From assembly GCA_913778905.1 (NCBI GenBank), contig CAJYYA010000008.1, positions 1-64,000 on the forward strand: a stretch of DNA of 64,000 nt, given 5' to 3'. Position 1 is the stretch's first letter. Each line of letters starts with the position of its first letter. This stretch comes from an uncultured Naasia sp. (lineage in GTDB: Bacteria > Actinomycetota > Actinomycetes > Actinomycetales > Microbacteriaceae). The position numbers and the translations under genes are program-made. Below are positions 33,290 through 44,613 of this stretch, in pieces. Below the pieces are notes generated by a model, which was not told the DNA's origin, made no database searches, and was given only the letters and a program-made list of their open reading frames with translations.

Positions 33290-35476
33290 GTGGTCACCGC
33301 CCTCTATCGCCGATACCGTCCCGAGTCCTTCGGCGAGCTGATCGGGCAGTCCCAGGTCACCGATCCTCTGCGCACAGCGCTCCGCGCCGACCGCGTCAAT
33401 CACGCGTACCTGTTCAGCGGCCCGCGCGGCTGCGGAAAGACCACGTCCGCGCGCATCCTCGCCCGGTGCCTCAACTGCGCCCAGGGGCCCACCGACACAC
33501 CGTGCGGCGTCTGCGACAGCTGCGTCGAGCTCGGCCGCGGTGGTGGCGGCTCACTCGACGTCGTCGAGATCGACGCCGCCAGCCACAACGGTGTCGACGA
33601 CGCCCGTGAGATCCGCGAGCGTGCGGTCTTCGCCCCCGCGCGCGACCGTTACAAGATCTTCATCCTCGACGAGGCGCACATGGTGACCCCGCAGGGGTTC
33701 AACGCCCTGCTGAAGATCGTCGAAGAGCCGCCGGAGCATGTGAAGTTCATCTTCGCGACCACCGAGCCCGACAAGGTCATCGGAACGATCCGCTCACGGA
33801 CTCACCACTACCCCTTCCGACTCGTGCCGCCCGCGCAGATGCTCGAGTACCTCGGTCAGCTCTGCGCGACCGAGGGCGTGAGCGTCGCCCCGGGAGTGCT
33901 GCCGCTCGTCGTGCGAGCAGGCGGCGGCTCGGTGCGCGACACGCTGTCGCTGCTCGATCAACTGATGGCCGGGTCCGAGAACGACAGCGTCGATTACGAG
34001 CGAGCCGTTTCGCTGCTCGGGTACACGCACGGAGCCCTCCTCGACGAGGTCGTCGTCGCGCTCGGTCAGCACGACGCGGGCGGAGCGTTCGCCGCGGTCG
34101 ACCGGGTGATCCAGACCGGACAGGACCCGCGCCGGTTCGTGGAGGACCTCCTCGAGCGACTGCGCGACCTCATCGTCGTCGGCGCGACCGGAGACAGCGC
34201 GGGAACCGTTCTCCGCGGTGTGCCCGACGAACAGATCGAGGCCTATCGCACGCAGGCCCAGCACTTCGGCACGGCCGAGCTGTCCCGGGTTGCAGACGTG
34301 GTCAACACGGCTCTCACCGACATGACCGGCGCGACGTCCCCGCGCCTCCACCTCGAACTCATGATCGCCCGCGCGCTCGTGCCGACGGGTGACGCGAGCG
34401 GTGCCCTCGCGCGCGTGGAGCGCCTCGAGCGCCGGGTGGGCGTCGACGGGGGGAACGGCGGAGCGTCGGGGGGCGAGTCGGTGCGCCCCGCTGTCTCGTT
34501 CGAACCGTCGCAGCGCGCCTCCGAGTCGCGTCAGCAGTCCGCGCCTGCTCCCCGGCCCGTCGACGAGGCCGCTGCCCCGCGTCCGACGCCGACGCCGATC
34601 CCGGAACCGCAGGCCGCCCCGGCGGAGGCTCCCGCCCCGGCCGCCTCGACACGGCCGGCGCCGGCTACCGCGGCTCCCGGTGAATCTCGCGCCGCGGGCC
34701 AGCAGTCGCCCGCGCCGTCTCGTCCCGCTCCCGTGTCGGAGCCGGGCTGGGAGGTCCGCATCCCCGGGCAGGGGCTCGCCGGATCGACGACTCCCTCACC
34801 CGCCTCCGCGCCGGCCGCCACCCCGGCTGCGCGTACCGCGCCTCCCGCAGCAGCCTCCGTCGTGCGCTCGGCTCCGTCGGCGCCGAGCGACGGCTGGTCG
34901 ACGGACGACCTCCCACCCGTGCCCGACGACTCCGAGGCGCCTCCCGCCGACGATGAACCGACCCCTCCTCGCGACACCGCACCCCGGCGACACTCGGCTC
35001 CGTCGCCGGCGACACCCGAGCCGCGCGCCACCGTGCCGGCGCCGACACGGGCTCCGGTCGCGGGGCCGCTCGAGCTCGCCCAGGTGCGCGACTCGTGGCC
35101 GGAGATCCTCGAGGCCGTCCGCAAGACGAGCGTCGGAGCATGGACGATCGTCTACACGGCGCAGCCCCTGATCCTCAACGGAGACGTTCTGACACTCGGC
35201 TTCGTGAGCGAGAACGACGTGCAGAGCTTCCGCCAGCAGCAGGCGGAGGGCAAGGGCATCAGCGAGATGTTGCGCCAGGCCATCCTCGAGGTGCTCGGCA
35301 CGCGCGTGAAGTTCCTCGTGCGCGTCGACGCGCCGGCCGAGCCCGCTCCCGCGCCCCACATCGTCGACCCGTCGCGCGCCGACGAGTCGCGCCGCTACGG
35401 GGAGTCGGTCGTGCGCGAGATCCTGGGCGCCAACTTCATCGAGGAGCGTCAGCTGCCTCCGCGCGGACAGGAGTAG
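33290..35476 (+). CDS. dnaX: DNA polymerase III subunits gamma/tau
   Basis: The clamp-loader ATPase of the replisome. The 728-residue protein has Walker A GPRGCGKT at 44-51, a zinc module with Cys60, Cys63, Cys72 and Cys75, Walker B ILDEAH, and the sensor-bearing SRDT-like [15 protein letters not shown]. Residues about 390-600 are a Pro/Ala/Ser-rich linker, then a tau-type C-terminal domain. The GTG at 33290 begins [11 protein letters not shown], the standard start. TACCCT at 33278-33283 lies six bases before it, so the message may be leaderless. recR follows four bases later. Confidence 0.95.
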   Translation: MVTALYRRYRPESFGELIGQSQVTDPLRTALRADRVNHAYLFSGPRGCGKTTSARILARCLNCAQGPTDTPCGVCDSCVELGRGGGGSLDVVEIDAASHNGVDDAREIRERAVFAPARDRYKIFILDEAHMVTPQGFNALLKIVEEPPEHVKFIFATTEPDKVIGTIRSRTHHYPFRLVPPAQMLEYLGQLCATEGVSVAPGVLPLVVRAGGGSVRDTLSLLDQLMAGSENDSVDYERAVSLLGYTHGALLDEVVVALGQHDAGGAFAAVDRVIQTGQDPRRFVEDLLERLRDLIVVGATGDSAGTVLRGVPDEQIEAYRTQAQHFGTAELSRVADVVNTALTDMTGATSPRLHLELMIARALVPTGDASGALARVERLERRVGVDGGNGGASGGESVRPAVSFEPSQRASESRQQSAPAPRPVDEAAAPRPTPTPIPEPQAAPAEAPAPAASTRPAPATAAPGESRAAGQQSPAPSRPAPVSEPGWEVRIPGQGLAGSTTPSPASAPAATPAARTAPPAAASVVRSAPSAPSDGWSTDDLPPVPDDSEAPPADDEPTPPRDTAPRRHSAPSPATPEPRATVPAPTRAPVAGPLELAQVRDSWPEILEAVRKTSVGAWTIVYTAQPLILNGDVLTLGFVSENDVQSFRQQQAEGKGISEMLRQAILEVLGTRVKFLVRVDAPAEPAPAPHIVDPSRADESRRYGESVVREILGANFIEERQLPPRGQE

Positions 35477-35480
35477 CCGA

Positions 35481-36086
35481 GTGTACGAAGGCATCGTCCA
35501 AGAGCTGATCGACGAACTCGGCCGTCTTCCCGGCATCGGTCCCAAGTCGGCCCAGCGCATCGCGTTCCACATCGTGCAGACCGAGAGCTTCGACGTGCGT
35601 CGACTCGGCGAGATCCTGCTCGAGGTCCGCGAGAAGATCCGCTTCTGTTCGCTGTGCGGCAACGTCGCGGACCAGGACCTCTGCAACATCTGCCGGGACC
35701 CCCGTCGTTCGCGCGCCCTCATCTGCGTGGTCGAGGAGGCCAAGGATGTGGTCGCCATCGAGCGCACCCGCGAGTTCCGCGGGCTCTATCACGTGCTCGG
35801 CGGGGCGATCAGCCCGATCGACGGCATCGGACCGGACCAGCTCCGCATCCGCGAACTGCTCCAGCGCCTCGCCGACGGAACCGTCGACGAGGTGATCATC
35901 GCCACCGACCCCAACCTCGAGGGCGAGGCGACCGCGACGTACATCTCTCGGACCCTGCGGACTCTGGAGATCAACGTCAGCCGTCTCGCGTCGGGCCTGC
36001 CGGTGGGCGGCGACCTCGAGTACGCCGACGAGGTCACGCTGGGGCGGGCGTTCGAGGGTCGACGCCTCGTCGAAGACCGGCGCTGA
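35481..36086 (+). CDS. recR: Recombination mediator RecR
   Basis: RecR works with RecO, and sometimes RecF, to load RecA on gapped DNA. The 201-residue protein has normal length: an N-terminal helix-hairpin-helix ([18 protein letters not shown]), a four-Cys zinc finger (CSLC...CNIC at about 57-72), a Toprim domain with VVEEAKDV and [12 protein letters not shown], and a C-terminal [24 protein letters not shown]. The start is GTG at 35481. It forms an operon with dnaX, the usual arrangement. Confidence 0.96.
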   Translation: MYEGIVQELIDELGRLPGIGPKSAQRIAFHIVQTESFDVRRLGEILLEVREKIRFCSLCGNVADQDLCNICRDPRRSRALICVVEEAKDVVAIERTREFRGLYHVLGGAISPIDGIGPDQLRIRELLQRLADGTVDEVIIATDPNLEGEATATYISRTLRTLEINVSRLASGLPVGGDLEYADEVTLGRAFEGRRLVEDRR

Positions 36087-36163
36087 CTCGACTACAAGCT
36101 CCGGCGATGTCCCCAATAGACTCGCCCCTGGCCTCGTCCGCCTCACCACAGGAGTAGACCCAC

Positions 36164-37447
36164 GTGGCATTGATCGTCCAGAAGTTCGGCGGTTCCTCCG
36201 TCGCTGATGCCGAGAGCATCAAGCGCGTCGCGAAGCGCATCGTCGATGCCCGTCGTGCCGGCAACGAGGTCGTCGTCGCGGTGTCCGCGATGGGCGACAC
36301 CACCGACGAACTGCTCGATCTCGCCCACGAGGTCGCCCCGATCCCGGCGCCCCGCGAGCTCGACATGCTGCTCACCGCGGGTGAACGGATCTCGATGGCG
36401 CTCCTCGCGATGGCCATCGAGAACCTCGGGGTGGAAGCCCGGTCCTTCACGGGCAGCCAGGCCGGCATGATCACCGACGCGCAGCACGGCGCCGCCCGCA
36501 TCGTGGACGTGACGCCGAAGCGCGTGCAGGAAGCCGTGGCCGAAGGAGCCGTCGCGATCGTCGCCGGCTTCCAGGGCTTCAGCCGGATCACCGGCGACAT
36601 CACGACCCTCGGGCGCGGCGGGTCCGACACCACGGCCGTCGCCCTCGCCGCGGCGCTCGGCGCCGAGGTCTGCGAGATCTACACGGACGTCGACGGCATC
36701 TTCACCTCGGATCCGCGCATGGTCCCGCTCGCGCGGAAGATCGACCGCATCACGAGCGAGGAGATGCTCGAGCTCGCGGCCGCGGGCGCCAAGGTCCTCT
36801 ACATCCGTGCCGTCGAGTACGCGCGTCGGCACGGCGTTACCCTTCACGTACGTTCCTCGTTCAACTCCAACGAGGGCACCATCGTCTACACCCCGGTCGC
36901 GCCTGGGCACGACGAGAACGGAGCAGCAGTGGAAGAGCCGGTCATCTCCGGAGTCGCCGCCGACCTCAGCGAGGCGAAGATCACCGTCGTCGGTGTCCCC
37001 GACGTGCCTGGTAAGGCGGCGTACATCTTCAAGCTCATCGCCCGCGCCGGCGCCAACATCGACATGATCGTGCAGAACGTGTCGGCCGCTCTCACCGGGC
37101 GCACCGACATCTCCTTCACACTGCCGAAGTCGGACGCGCAGCAGGTGCTGACGGCGCTCACCAACGCCCAGGACGAGATCGGCTTCGAGCGCCTCCAGCA
37201 CGACGACCAGATCGGCAAGCTCTCGCTCGTCGGTGCCGGCATGCGCACCAACGTCGGCGTCTCCGCCGACCTCTTCGCCGCGCTCTCGGCGGCCGGGATC
37301 AACATCGAGATGATCTCGACCAGCGAGATCCGAATCTCGGTCGTCACCCGCGCCGACACGATCGCCGACGCGGTCCGCGCCGTGCACACCGCTTTCGGGC
37401 TCGACGCCGACACCGAGGCGATCGTCCACGGCGGCACGGGGCGCTGA
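36164..37447 (+). CDS. lysC: Aspartate kinase
   Basis: Phosphorylates aspartate, the first step toward lysine, threonine, methionine and diaminopimelate. The 427-residue protein has KFGGSSVAD at residues 7-15, the [16 protein letters not shown] motif, and two ACT domains at the C-terminus (about 265-410), normally sites of lysine and threonine feedback. The GTG at 36164 follows ACAGGAG. TAGACT at 36117-36122 is a possible -10 element. In many Actinobacteria an internal start yields a separate beta subunit; a GTG-headed internal start was not resolved here. Confidence 0.95.
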   Translation: MALIVQKFGGSSVADAESIKRVAKRIVDARRAGNEVVVAVSAMGDTTDELLDLAHEVAPIPAPRELDMLLTAGERISMALLAMAIENLGVEARSFTGSQAGMITDAQHGAARIVDVTPKRVQEAVAEGAVAIVAGFQGFSRITGDITTLGRGGSDTTAVALAAALGAEVCEIYTDVDGIFTSDPRMVPLARKIDRITSEEMLELAAAGAKVLYIRAVEYARRHGVTLHVRSSFNSNEGTIVYTPVAPGHDENGAAVEEPVISGVAADLSEAKITVVGVPDVPGKAAYIFKLIARAGANIDMIVQNVSAALTGRTDISFTLPKSDAQQVLTALTNAQDEIGFERLQHDDQIGKLSLVGAGMRTNVGVSADLFAALSAAGINIEMISTSEIRISVVTRADTIADAVRAVHTAFGLDADTEAIVHGGTGR

Positions 37448-37585
37448 ACGAACGCCGATCAGCGGCGAATAAGCGCCACCCTCAGCGGGAGTCTCCCGCC
37501 CTCCGGTGGCCGAGCCAGTAGTTTCGTAATCGTGTGCCCGATGGGGCACGCTGTGGGCGACCCGTCTCGGGGGCGGCCCGAGTAG

Positions 37586-38653
<1,068 letters not shown>

Positions 38654-38692
38654 CGAGGAGGGCTCAGCCGGGCGGGCGATAAACTTTCCCTT

Positions 38693-40168
38693 ATGTCCGC
38701 TGAACCCATCGACGTCGCTCTGATCGGCGGTGGCATCATGAGTGCCACCCTCGGAACCCTTCTGCAGAAGCTCGAGCCGTCGTGGAAGATCCGGATCTTC
38801 GAGCGCCTCGGCGAGGTCGCTCAAGAGAGCAGTAACCCGTGGAACAACGCGGGCACCGGACATGCCGCATACTGCGAGCTCAACTACAGCCCGCAGCGTC
38901 CCGACGGCACCATCGATGTGACGAGCGCCATCAAGGTCAACGAGCAGTTCCAGGTCTCTCGCGAGTTCTGGTCGGCCCTGGTCGCCGACGGCGACATCTC
39001 CGACCCGAGCTCGTTCATCAACCTGACCCCGCACATGACGTTCGTGCGCGGCGAGGCCAACGTCGACTTCCTGCGCCGCCGCTTCGATGCGCTCCGCGTG
39101 CACCCTCTGTTCTCCGACATGGAGTTCACCGACGACCCGGCTGTCATCCACTCCTGGGCGCCGCTGCTCGTGCTGGGGCGCGACAAGGACGAGCCGATCG
39201 CGGCGACCCGCATCGACGCGGGCACCGACGTCGACTTCGGCTCGCTCACGCGCGAGCTCTTCGACCGCATGGAGGACCGCGGCGCCGAGCTGTCGCTGAA
39301 CAACGAGGTGCGCGGTCTGAAGCAGGAGAAGGACGGGGTCTGGCGTCTCACGGTGCGCAACCGCGTCGGCCGCACGAGCGAAGAGGTGCACGCGCGCTTC
39401 GTCTTCGTCGGTGCGGGCGGCTGGGCGCTGAAGCTCCTGCAGAAGTCGGGCATCAAGGAGGCCAAGGGGTACGGGGTCTTCCCGATCAGCGGGCAGTTCC
39501 TCCGCACCGACTCGCCGGCACTCGTCGCGAAGCACCGCGCGAAGGTGTACGGCAAGGCGTCCGTGGGCGCTCCGCCCATGTCGGTGCCCCACCTGGACAC
39601 CCGGATCGTCGATGGCGAGGCGGCGCTGATGTTCGGCCCCTATGCCGGCTTCAGTCCCAAGTTCCTCAAGAAGGGGTCGCTGCTCGACCTGTTCGGATCG
39701 ATCCGTCCGCACAACCTCATCCCGCTTCTCGCCGTGGGCAAGGACAACCTCGGCCTGGTCAAGTACCTGGTCGGTGAGGTCCTGGCCAGCAAGCACAAGA
39801 AGTTCGCCAGCCTGCGCGAGTTCTTCCCCGAGGTCGATCCTTCCGAGTGGCGCCTCATCGTCGCGGGTCAGCGTGCCCAGGTCATCAAGCCCGACAAGAA
39901 GAAGGGCGGCGTGCTCCAGTTCGGCACCGAGGTCATCGCCTCGTCCGACGGCAGCATCGCCGGTCTCCTGGGGGCCTCTCCGGGCGCGTCGACTGCGGCG
40001 CCGATCATGGTCGACGTCCTCACCCGTTGTTTCCCCGGCCGGGTGAACGCGTGGATGCCGACGATCAAGCGCCTGATCCCCACCCATGGCACGCTCGTGT
40101 CCGATTCCGAAGACGTGGTCGCTCGTGTGCAGAAGGAGACGTCGGAGACGCTGGGGCTGACGGCCTGA
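38693..40168 (+). CDS. mqo: Malate:quinone oxidoreductase
   Basis: A membrane-associated FAD enzyme that oxidises malate to oxaloacetate and passes electrons to quinone, serving the TCA cycle. The 491-residue protein begins with [11 protein letters not shown] (FAD-binding glycines) and [23 protein letters not shown], the hallmark of [17 protein letters not shown] and [10 protein letters not shown]-type segments follow. TAAACT at 38680-38685 is seven bases before the ATG with no ribosome site between, so the message may be leaderless. A GC hairpin follows at 40177-40202. Confidence 0.96.
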   Translation: MSAEPIDVALIGGGIMSATLGTLLQKLEPSWKIRIFERLGEVAQESSNPWNNAGTGHAAYCELNYSPQRPDGTIDVTSAIKVNEQFQVSREFWSALVADGDISDPSSFINLTPHMTFVRGEANVDFLRRRFDALRVHPLFSDMEFTDDPAVIHSWAPLLVLGRDKDEPIAATRIDAGTDVDFGSLTRELFDRMEDRGAELSLNNEVRGLKQEKDGVWRLTVRNRVGRTSEEVHARFVFVGAGGWALKLLQKSGIKEAKGYGVFPISGQFLRTDSPALVAKHRAKVYGKASVGAPPMSVPHLDTRIVDGEAALMFGPYAGFSPKFLKKGSLLDLFGSIRPHNLIPLLAVGKDNLGLVKYLVGEVLASKHKKFASLREFFPEVDPSEWRLIVAGQRAQVIKPDKKKGGVLQFGTEVIASSDGSIAGLLGASPGASTAAPIMVDVLTRCFPGRVNAWMPTIKRLIPTHGTLVSDSEDVVARVQKETSETLGLTA

Positions 40169-40176
40169 CCGGAATC

Positions 40177-40202
40177 CGCTGCCGCCGATAGAAGCGGCGG
40201 CG
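40177..40202 (+). terminator. Hairpin after mqo
   Basis: CGCTGCCGC (40177-40185) and GCGGCGGCG (40194-40202) pair over nine bases with one G-T pair and an 8-base loop, nine bases after the mqo stop. There is no T-run. Confidence 0.45.
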
Positions 40203-40232
40203 TCACATTCGAAACTGTGTTCGAATGAGTCC

Positions 40233-41261
40233 ATGAGGTGGTCGGGGCAAGCCGTGCAAGCCGAGGCGCCGGGCGCGCTTCCCGGATTGGCGCGCATGAG
40301 TGGACTCGTTCGATCGGTCCGTCCGCCGGAGTTCGCCGGTGTGACCTTCCACGAGGTGATGGCGAAATCCGCCCTCAACAAGGTTCCGGGCTCGAACTAC
40401 GGGTTCGGCTGGACGATCAACCCGTATCGCGGGTGCACACACGCATGCGTCTACTGCTTCGCGCGACCCACGCACAACTATCTGGATCTCGACGCGGGAG
40501 ACGATTTCGATCGGCAGATCATCGTCAAGGCGAACATCGTCGAGGTGCTGCGTCGCGAGTTGGGGCGAGCGAGCTGGAACGGGGATCCCGTGGCACTGGG
40601 GACCAACACCGACCCCTACCAGCGGGCTGAGGGACGCTATGCGCTCATGCCCGGCATCCTCCGAGCTCTGGCGGATTCAGGAACACCGATCTCGATACTC
40701 ACCAAAGGCACCCTTCTGCGTCGAGACCTCGATCTCCTGGCGGAGCTGTCGACCAGGACGACCGTCGACATCGCCATGTCGATCGCGATCTTCGACGACG
40801 ACCTCCAGCAGTCCGTCGAGCCCGGCACACCGTCGACTGCAGCGCGACTCGCGACGGTGGCGGCGGCGCGGGACCGCGGCTTGGACTGCACCGTGTTCAT
40901 GATGCCCGTGCTGCCGTTCCTCACCGACACCCGTGATCACCTCGACACCGCCATGGCCATGATCTCGGCCTCGGGGGCGCGGCGGGTCCTGCATTCGACG
41001 CTCTACCTGAAGCCGGGGACCCGTGAGTGGTACTTCGCGTGGCTCGAGCATGCGCATCCGGATCTCGTCGCCCGCTATCGCGCCCTCTATGCGAACGGCG
41101 TGAACGCCCCCAAAGACTATCAGGCATGGCTCGGTCGCAAGGTGGCGGTCGCACGTCGGGCGCATGGCCTCGACACCGGGGCGACGGATCCCTACACGGG
41201 GGCGATCTTCAGTCGGGCCGCCCGACGCCCCCTGCAGGCGGCAGAGCCCACTCTCTTCTGA
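40233..41261 (+). CDS. Radical SAM protein, Rv2578c family
   Basis: A 342-residue radical SAM enzyme with the cluster motif CTHACVYC: Cys68, Cys72 and Cys75 bind a 4Fe-4S cluster that cleaves SAM. The region around it (NPYRGCTHACVYCFARPTH) and the later GTNTDPYQ and SILTKGTLLRRDLDLL are typical of the Rv2578c/SplB-like group seen across Actinobacteria. The substrate is unknown, but some relatives act on DNA photoproducts. The start could be ATG 40233 or an internal ATG at residue 22. It stands alone after mqo. Confidence 0.85.
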   Translation: MRWSGQAVQAEAPGALPGLARMSGLVRSVRPPEFAGVTFHEVMAKSALNKVPGSNYGFGWTINPYRGCTHACVYCFARPTHNYLDLDAGDDFDRQIIVKANIVEVLRRELGRASWNGDPVALGTNTDPYQRAEGRYALMPGILRALADSGTPISILTKGTLLRRDLDLLAELSTRTTVDIAMSIAIFDDDLQQSVEPGTPSTAARLATVAAARDRGLDCTVFMMPVLPFLTDTRDHLDTAMAMISASGARRVLHSTLYLKPGTREWYFAWLEHAHPDLVARYRALYANGVNAPKDYQAWLGRKVAVARRAHGLDTGATDPYTGAIFSRAARRPLQAAEPTLF

Positions 41262-41421
41262 GGGTGGAGGGCGCCGGAGACGGCGCAGCTCGGCTGCGCC
41301 TTGGTCGTACCCCTTTATGACTGTGCAATCGATTGGGGTACAAAACGTCCAGTCGCTGTAATAATCAATTCCAGGCCACAGCGGTCTGCTCCTGCCCGTA
41401 TCGCGCGAAAGCTGAAACGAC

Positions 41422-42705
41422 GTGTCTCTTGGACTGCCCGGGCATCTCGCCTCCGCAGTCGTCAACGAGGGCATAGCTCGCGGAACGCGCATGGTCTCCG
41501 CCATCGGTCTGGGCGGTGCCGCAGCCGTCTATCTCCTGCTCCACCGGTCGATCACTCCGGTGCATGCTCTGCTGACCTTCATGGCGCTCAGCGCCATGGG
41601 GGCTGCGCTCGCGCTCCTGCTCCGTCGGTCGACGCCGCTCGCAGCGATCGTCTTCTTGGCCACCGGAGCCGCCGCCATCGTGGCCGTCACCGATTCGACC
41701 ACCGACGTGCCGTCGGGATGGTACGTCCCCGCCGTCAGCGTGGTGCACCTCGTCGGCATCGCGGTGGTCATGGTGGGTGGCGTGTCACTGACGCGGATGT
41801 CGGGAATCGTGTGGACTGCCACCGCGGCCGTCGTGGTCGCGGGCGCCGATCTGCTGGCGGCCTTCCTCCTCGGGATCTCGCCGGTGGTGCCCTGGATGGC
41901 CTGGTGTGCAGCCGGGCTGGTCATCACGATCTACGCCGTCACCGGATCGAGTCGGGTCAGAAGGGTGCGTCTTGCTCAGCCGGACATCCACCGCGCAGCC
42001 CGCGACGAGAAACTCGCCGAGGTGCGCAGCGGTGTGGAGCGACGGGCGGCCGCACTCCTCCACGACACCGTGCTCGGTTCGCTCGCCTCGATCGCCCACG
42101 GGCCCGTCGGTGCCCTGAGCCCCGCGCTGGCCCGTGCCATCGACCGCGACCTGGATGCCATCCTCGGTCGGGACTGGACGGAGAGCATCGCCGTCGAGGA
42201 CGAACCGGCCGTGGACCGCGTTCTCGCCTGCGTGATCGCGGAAGTCGAGGAGACCGGCCTGGCGGTCGTTCGTGCGGGGGACGTGGCGGCTCTCGAGCGG
42301 CTCGACCCGAGAAGGGCGCACGAGCTCGCTCTCGCCGTCAAGCAGGTGCTCGTGAACGTGCAGCGGCACTCGGGAGTGTTGTCCGCCGAACTGATCGTGA
42401 TCGGTTATCCGGAGTCCGTCACCGTGATGATCGTCGATTCCGGGGTGGGCTTCGACCCGACCGACATCGACGCCGATCGCATCGGACTCCGCACCTCGGT
42501 GATCGACCGTATCCAACGGGTGGGCGGATCGGTTCGCCTGTGGTCCACCTTGGGCAAAGGCACTTCCGTCCTCATCTCTCTGCCCGTGGAGCATGAGTCG
42601 GCATCGGTGGATGCGCGGCCCCGGGCCTCGGTCGACGGTCGTGTCTCGGCGTCTAGCGGAGTGGGCGCGGCCGGCCTCCTGGAACCGCGTGGTGAGGCGA
42701 GATGA
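41422..42705 (+). CDS. Sensor histidine kinase with NarL-type (HPK7) core
   Basis: A 427-residue membrane kinase. Residues about 20-175 hold six hydrophobic segments with no periplasmic domain. The phosphoacceptor region reads RRAAALLHDTVLGSLASIAHG, with His-Asp. The ATPase domain has an N box (LAVKQVLVNVQRHSG) and a G box with VDSGVGFD and a late GKGTSVLISLP. It should sense membrane state or a small ligand. The GTG start at 41422 lacks a clear ribosome site. It heads a three-gene operon, with a four-base overlap to the next gene. Confidence 0.85.
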   Translation: MSLGLPGHLASAVVNEGIARGTRMVSAIGLGGAAAVYLLLHRSITPVHALLTFMALSAMGAALALLLRRSTPLAAIVFLATGAAAIVAVTDSTTDVPSGWYVPAVSVVHLVGIAVVMVGGVSLTRMSGIVWTATAAVVVAGADLLAAFLLGISPVVPWMAWCAAGLVITIYAVTGSSRVRRVRLAQPDIHRAARDEKLAEVRSGVERRAAALLHDTVLGSLASIAHGPVGALSPALARAIDRDLDAILGRDWTESIAVEDEPAVDRVLACVIAEVEETGLAVVRAGDVAALERLDPRRAHELALAVKQVLVNVQRHSGVLSAELIVIGYPESVTVMIVDSGVGFDPTDIDADRIGLRTSVIDRIQRVGGSVRLWSTLGKGTSVLISLPVEHESASVDARPRASVDGRVSASSGVGAAGLLEPRGEAR

Positions 42706-43835
42706 GTCGTCGATCCCTGCAGAGCGGCGATCCGATCGGCACCCTGGCGGGGAGCTCTCTGACCTCGCTCGCGGCCGGCGGCATCGTCCTCCTTGCGCTC
42801 GTCGGGGCGGCGAGCAGCTGCTCCGCGGCTCGCCATCCCTTCGGCGTATTCGCCGCCGCAGGCCTGTTCGTCCTGTCGGCGATGCTTCTTCATCTCAAGG
42901 TCGCCCGGAGCCACGGCCCACTCGACCGCGCGACCGGTCTGCAGGTGGTGGCGTGCGGGGCGGCGGCCCTGTTGACGGGTGTCGCCGCCGTCGGGAACGT
43001 TCAGATGGCGAACACCGCCTGGGCGGGATATCCGACGTCGATCCTCCTGCTCGCGCTCGTGCCCTACCGGCCGACACGCGAGATGGTCGTCCTGTCTCTG
43101 ACTGTCGCGGCCCTCGCGGCCCTCGCGGTCACCGTCGTGGCGCCGGCCGGGATCTTCGGCCTGCCGGGCTACCGGCAGATCGCGATCGTGCTGTCCATCG
43201 CGGCGCTGCCGCTGGGCGGCATCGCCTTCACGAATCATGTCCTCGGCTTCCTCGAGCATTCTCGGCGAGGCCTCCTCGCCTCGGCGCAATCCGACGCTCG
43301 AGGTCAGGAGACCGCGATCACGCGCGCCGTTCAACAGACCCGGGTGTCGGTGTTGAACCGGGAGGTCGTCCCGTTCTTCGCAGACATCTCGGCTCGGGGG
43401 TGCGTGGATCGGGCCGACCGCGAACGTGCTCGCGACCTCTCGGAGTCCATCAGGTCGCTCATGGTGGCCGACATCGACCGCTCGTGGCTCGCGCAGTTCT
43501 TCGCCGAGCGTCGCGAGGTGGGCTCGTCCGGATCGGTCTATCGACTCCGAGACCCGGATGCGGTCGCTCACCGCATGAATCTCGATCAGCGCGCTGCTGT
43601 GCGTGCCCTCGTCGGCAGTCTTCAGCTGACCGCCGGCGACAGGGGCGTCGAGTGCTCCATCGACCTCGCAGGCCATGACGACCAGGTCGAAGCGATGCTC
43701 ACCGCGCGCCTCGGGCTTCCACCCCGTGCCGCCCGCACCGTTCTCGCCCCCTACCTCGCTGTCGTGGGGGCGGCCTTCTCCGACGTACGATTCGATACCC
43801 GCGCCGACACTCTGACCCTGAGGTTCTCGATATGA
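42702..43835 (+). CDS. Kinase-like membrane protein lacking catalytic motifs
   Basis: A 377-residue protein with six hydrophobic segments in the first 180 residues, arranged like the kinase upstream, then a cytoplasmic region of similar length. No phosphoacceptor His, N box or Gly-rich lid can be found. The stretch LDQRAAVRALVGSLQL may be what remains of an ATPase domain. It overlaps the kinase and the response regulator genes by four bases each. The likeliest reading is a co-sensor that pairs with the kinase or regulator; this is inference. Confidence 0.65.
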   Translation: MSRRSLQSGDPIGTLAGSSLTSLAAGGIVLLALVGAASSCSAARHPFGVFAAAGLFVLSAMLLHLKVARSHGPLDRATGLQVVACGAAALLTGVAAVGNVQMANTAWAGYPTSILLLALVPYRPTREMVVLSLTVAALAALAVTVVAPAGIFGLPGYRQIAIVLSIAALPLGGIAFTNHVLGFLEHSRRGLLASAQSDARGQETAITRAVQQTRVSVLNREVVPFFADISARGCVDRADRERARDLSESIRSLMVADIDRSWLAQFFAERREVGSSGSVYRLRDPDAVAHRMNLDQRAAVRALVGSLQLTAGDRGVECSIDLAGHDDQVEAMLTARLGLPPRAARTVLAPYLAVVGAAFSDVRFDTRADTLTLRFSI

Positions 43836-44581
43836 CCGGTCCCGAAGCTCTCCAGCCGCCCACTGGCAGCATCCCCACCCTGATCGGCGGCGCGGTGCCG
43901 GCGGCGCGTCCGGCCGAGCCCGTCGACCACGGCATCGGGCGGCCGCGCATCCGTCTCGCCATTCTGGACGACCACGAGGTCCTCCTCGACAGCATGAGCA
44001 GCTGGATCAGAGCCAATGCCCCCGACTTCGACGTCGTGTTGAGCGCCCGCACCTGGCTCGAGATGGTGCACAGCTCCAATTTCCCGACCCAGCTCGTGAT
44101 CATCGACTTCCAACTCAAGGAGCAGGTATCCATCGAAGCCCGCGTGCGCACCTGTCGCGCCGCGGGTGCCAAGGTCATCGTGCTGAGCGGCCTCGACACC
44201 TCGGAGGCGCGTGACCGCGCGCTCGCGGCGGGGGCGGCCGCGTTCGTCTCGAAATCGCAGCCGCTCCGCGAGGTCATGGACCTCGCACGCGGGGTCATGG
44301 GCGTCACCCGCGAGACCGAGCTCCAGCAGGACTGGCGACCGCTACCGGTCGGCGCTGTGGCCGCTGCCCGGCCCAAACTCAGCGTGGGCGAGCTGGAAGC
44401 GCTTCGGCATTACGTGGCGGGCAACAGCACCAATCAGGTCGCCGAGCTCATGAACGTCCAGTACGAGACGGCGAAGACGTATCTGCGTCGGGTCCGGGAG
44501 AAGTACGCTAAGGCGAACCGACCGGCGAGCCGCAAGGCCGACCTGATCCGCCGCGCGGCCGAAGACGGCTACCTGCAGTAG
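43832..44581 (+). CDS. LuxR/NarL-type response regulator
   Basis: A 249-residue regulator. A 37-residue Pro/Ala-rich extension precedes the receiver domain (about 40-155), which has acidic IRLAILDDHEV, the phosphorylated Asp in LVIIDFQLKEQ, and Lys in FVSKSQPL. The DNA-binding domain at about 183-245 has the LuxR pattern LSVGELEALRHYVAGNSTNQVAELMNVQYETAKTYLRRVREKY. It is the output of the two membrane proteins encoded upstream. Target genes are not shown by the sequence. Confidence 0.88.
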   Translation: MTGPEALQPPTGSIPTLIGGAVPAARPAEPVDHGIGRPRIRLAILDDHEVLLDSMSSWIRANAPDFDVVLSARTWLEMVHSSNFPTQLVIIDFQLKEQVSIEARVRTCRAAGAKVIVLSGLDTSEARDRALAAGAAAFVSKSQPLREVMDLARGVMGVTRETELQQDWRPLPVGAVAAARPKLSVGELEALRHYVAGNSTNQVAELMNVQYETAKTYLRRVREKYAKANRPASRKADLIRRAAEDGYLQ

Positions 44582-44613
44582 TCGCCGGCCGCCCCGCTCG
44601 AGGAGCCTCTTCC

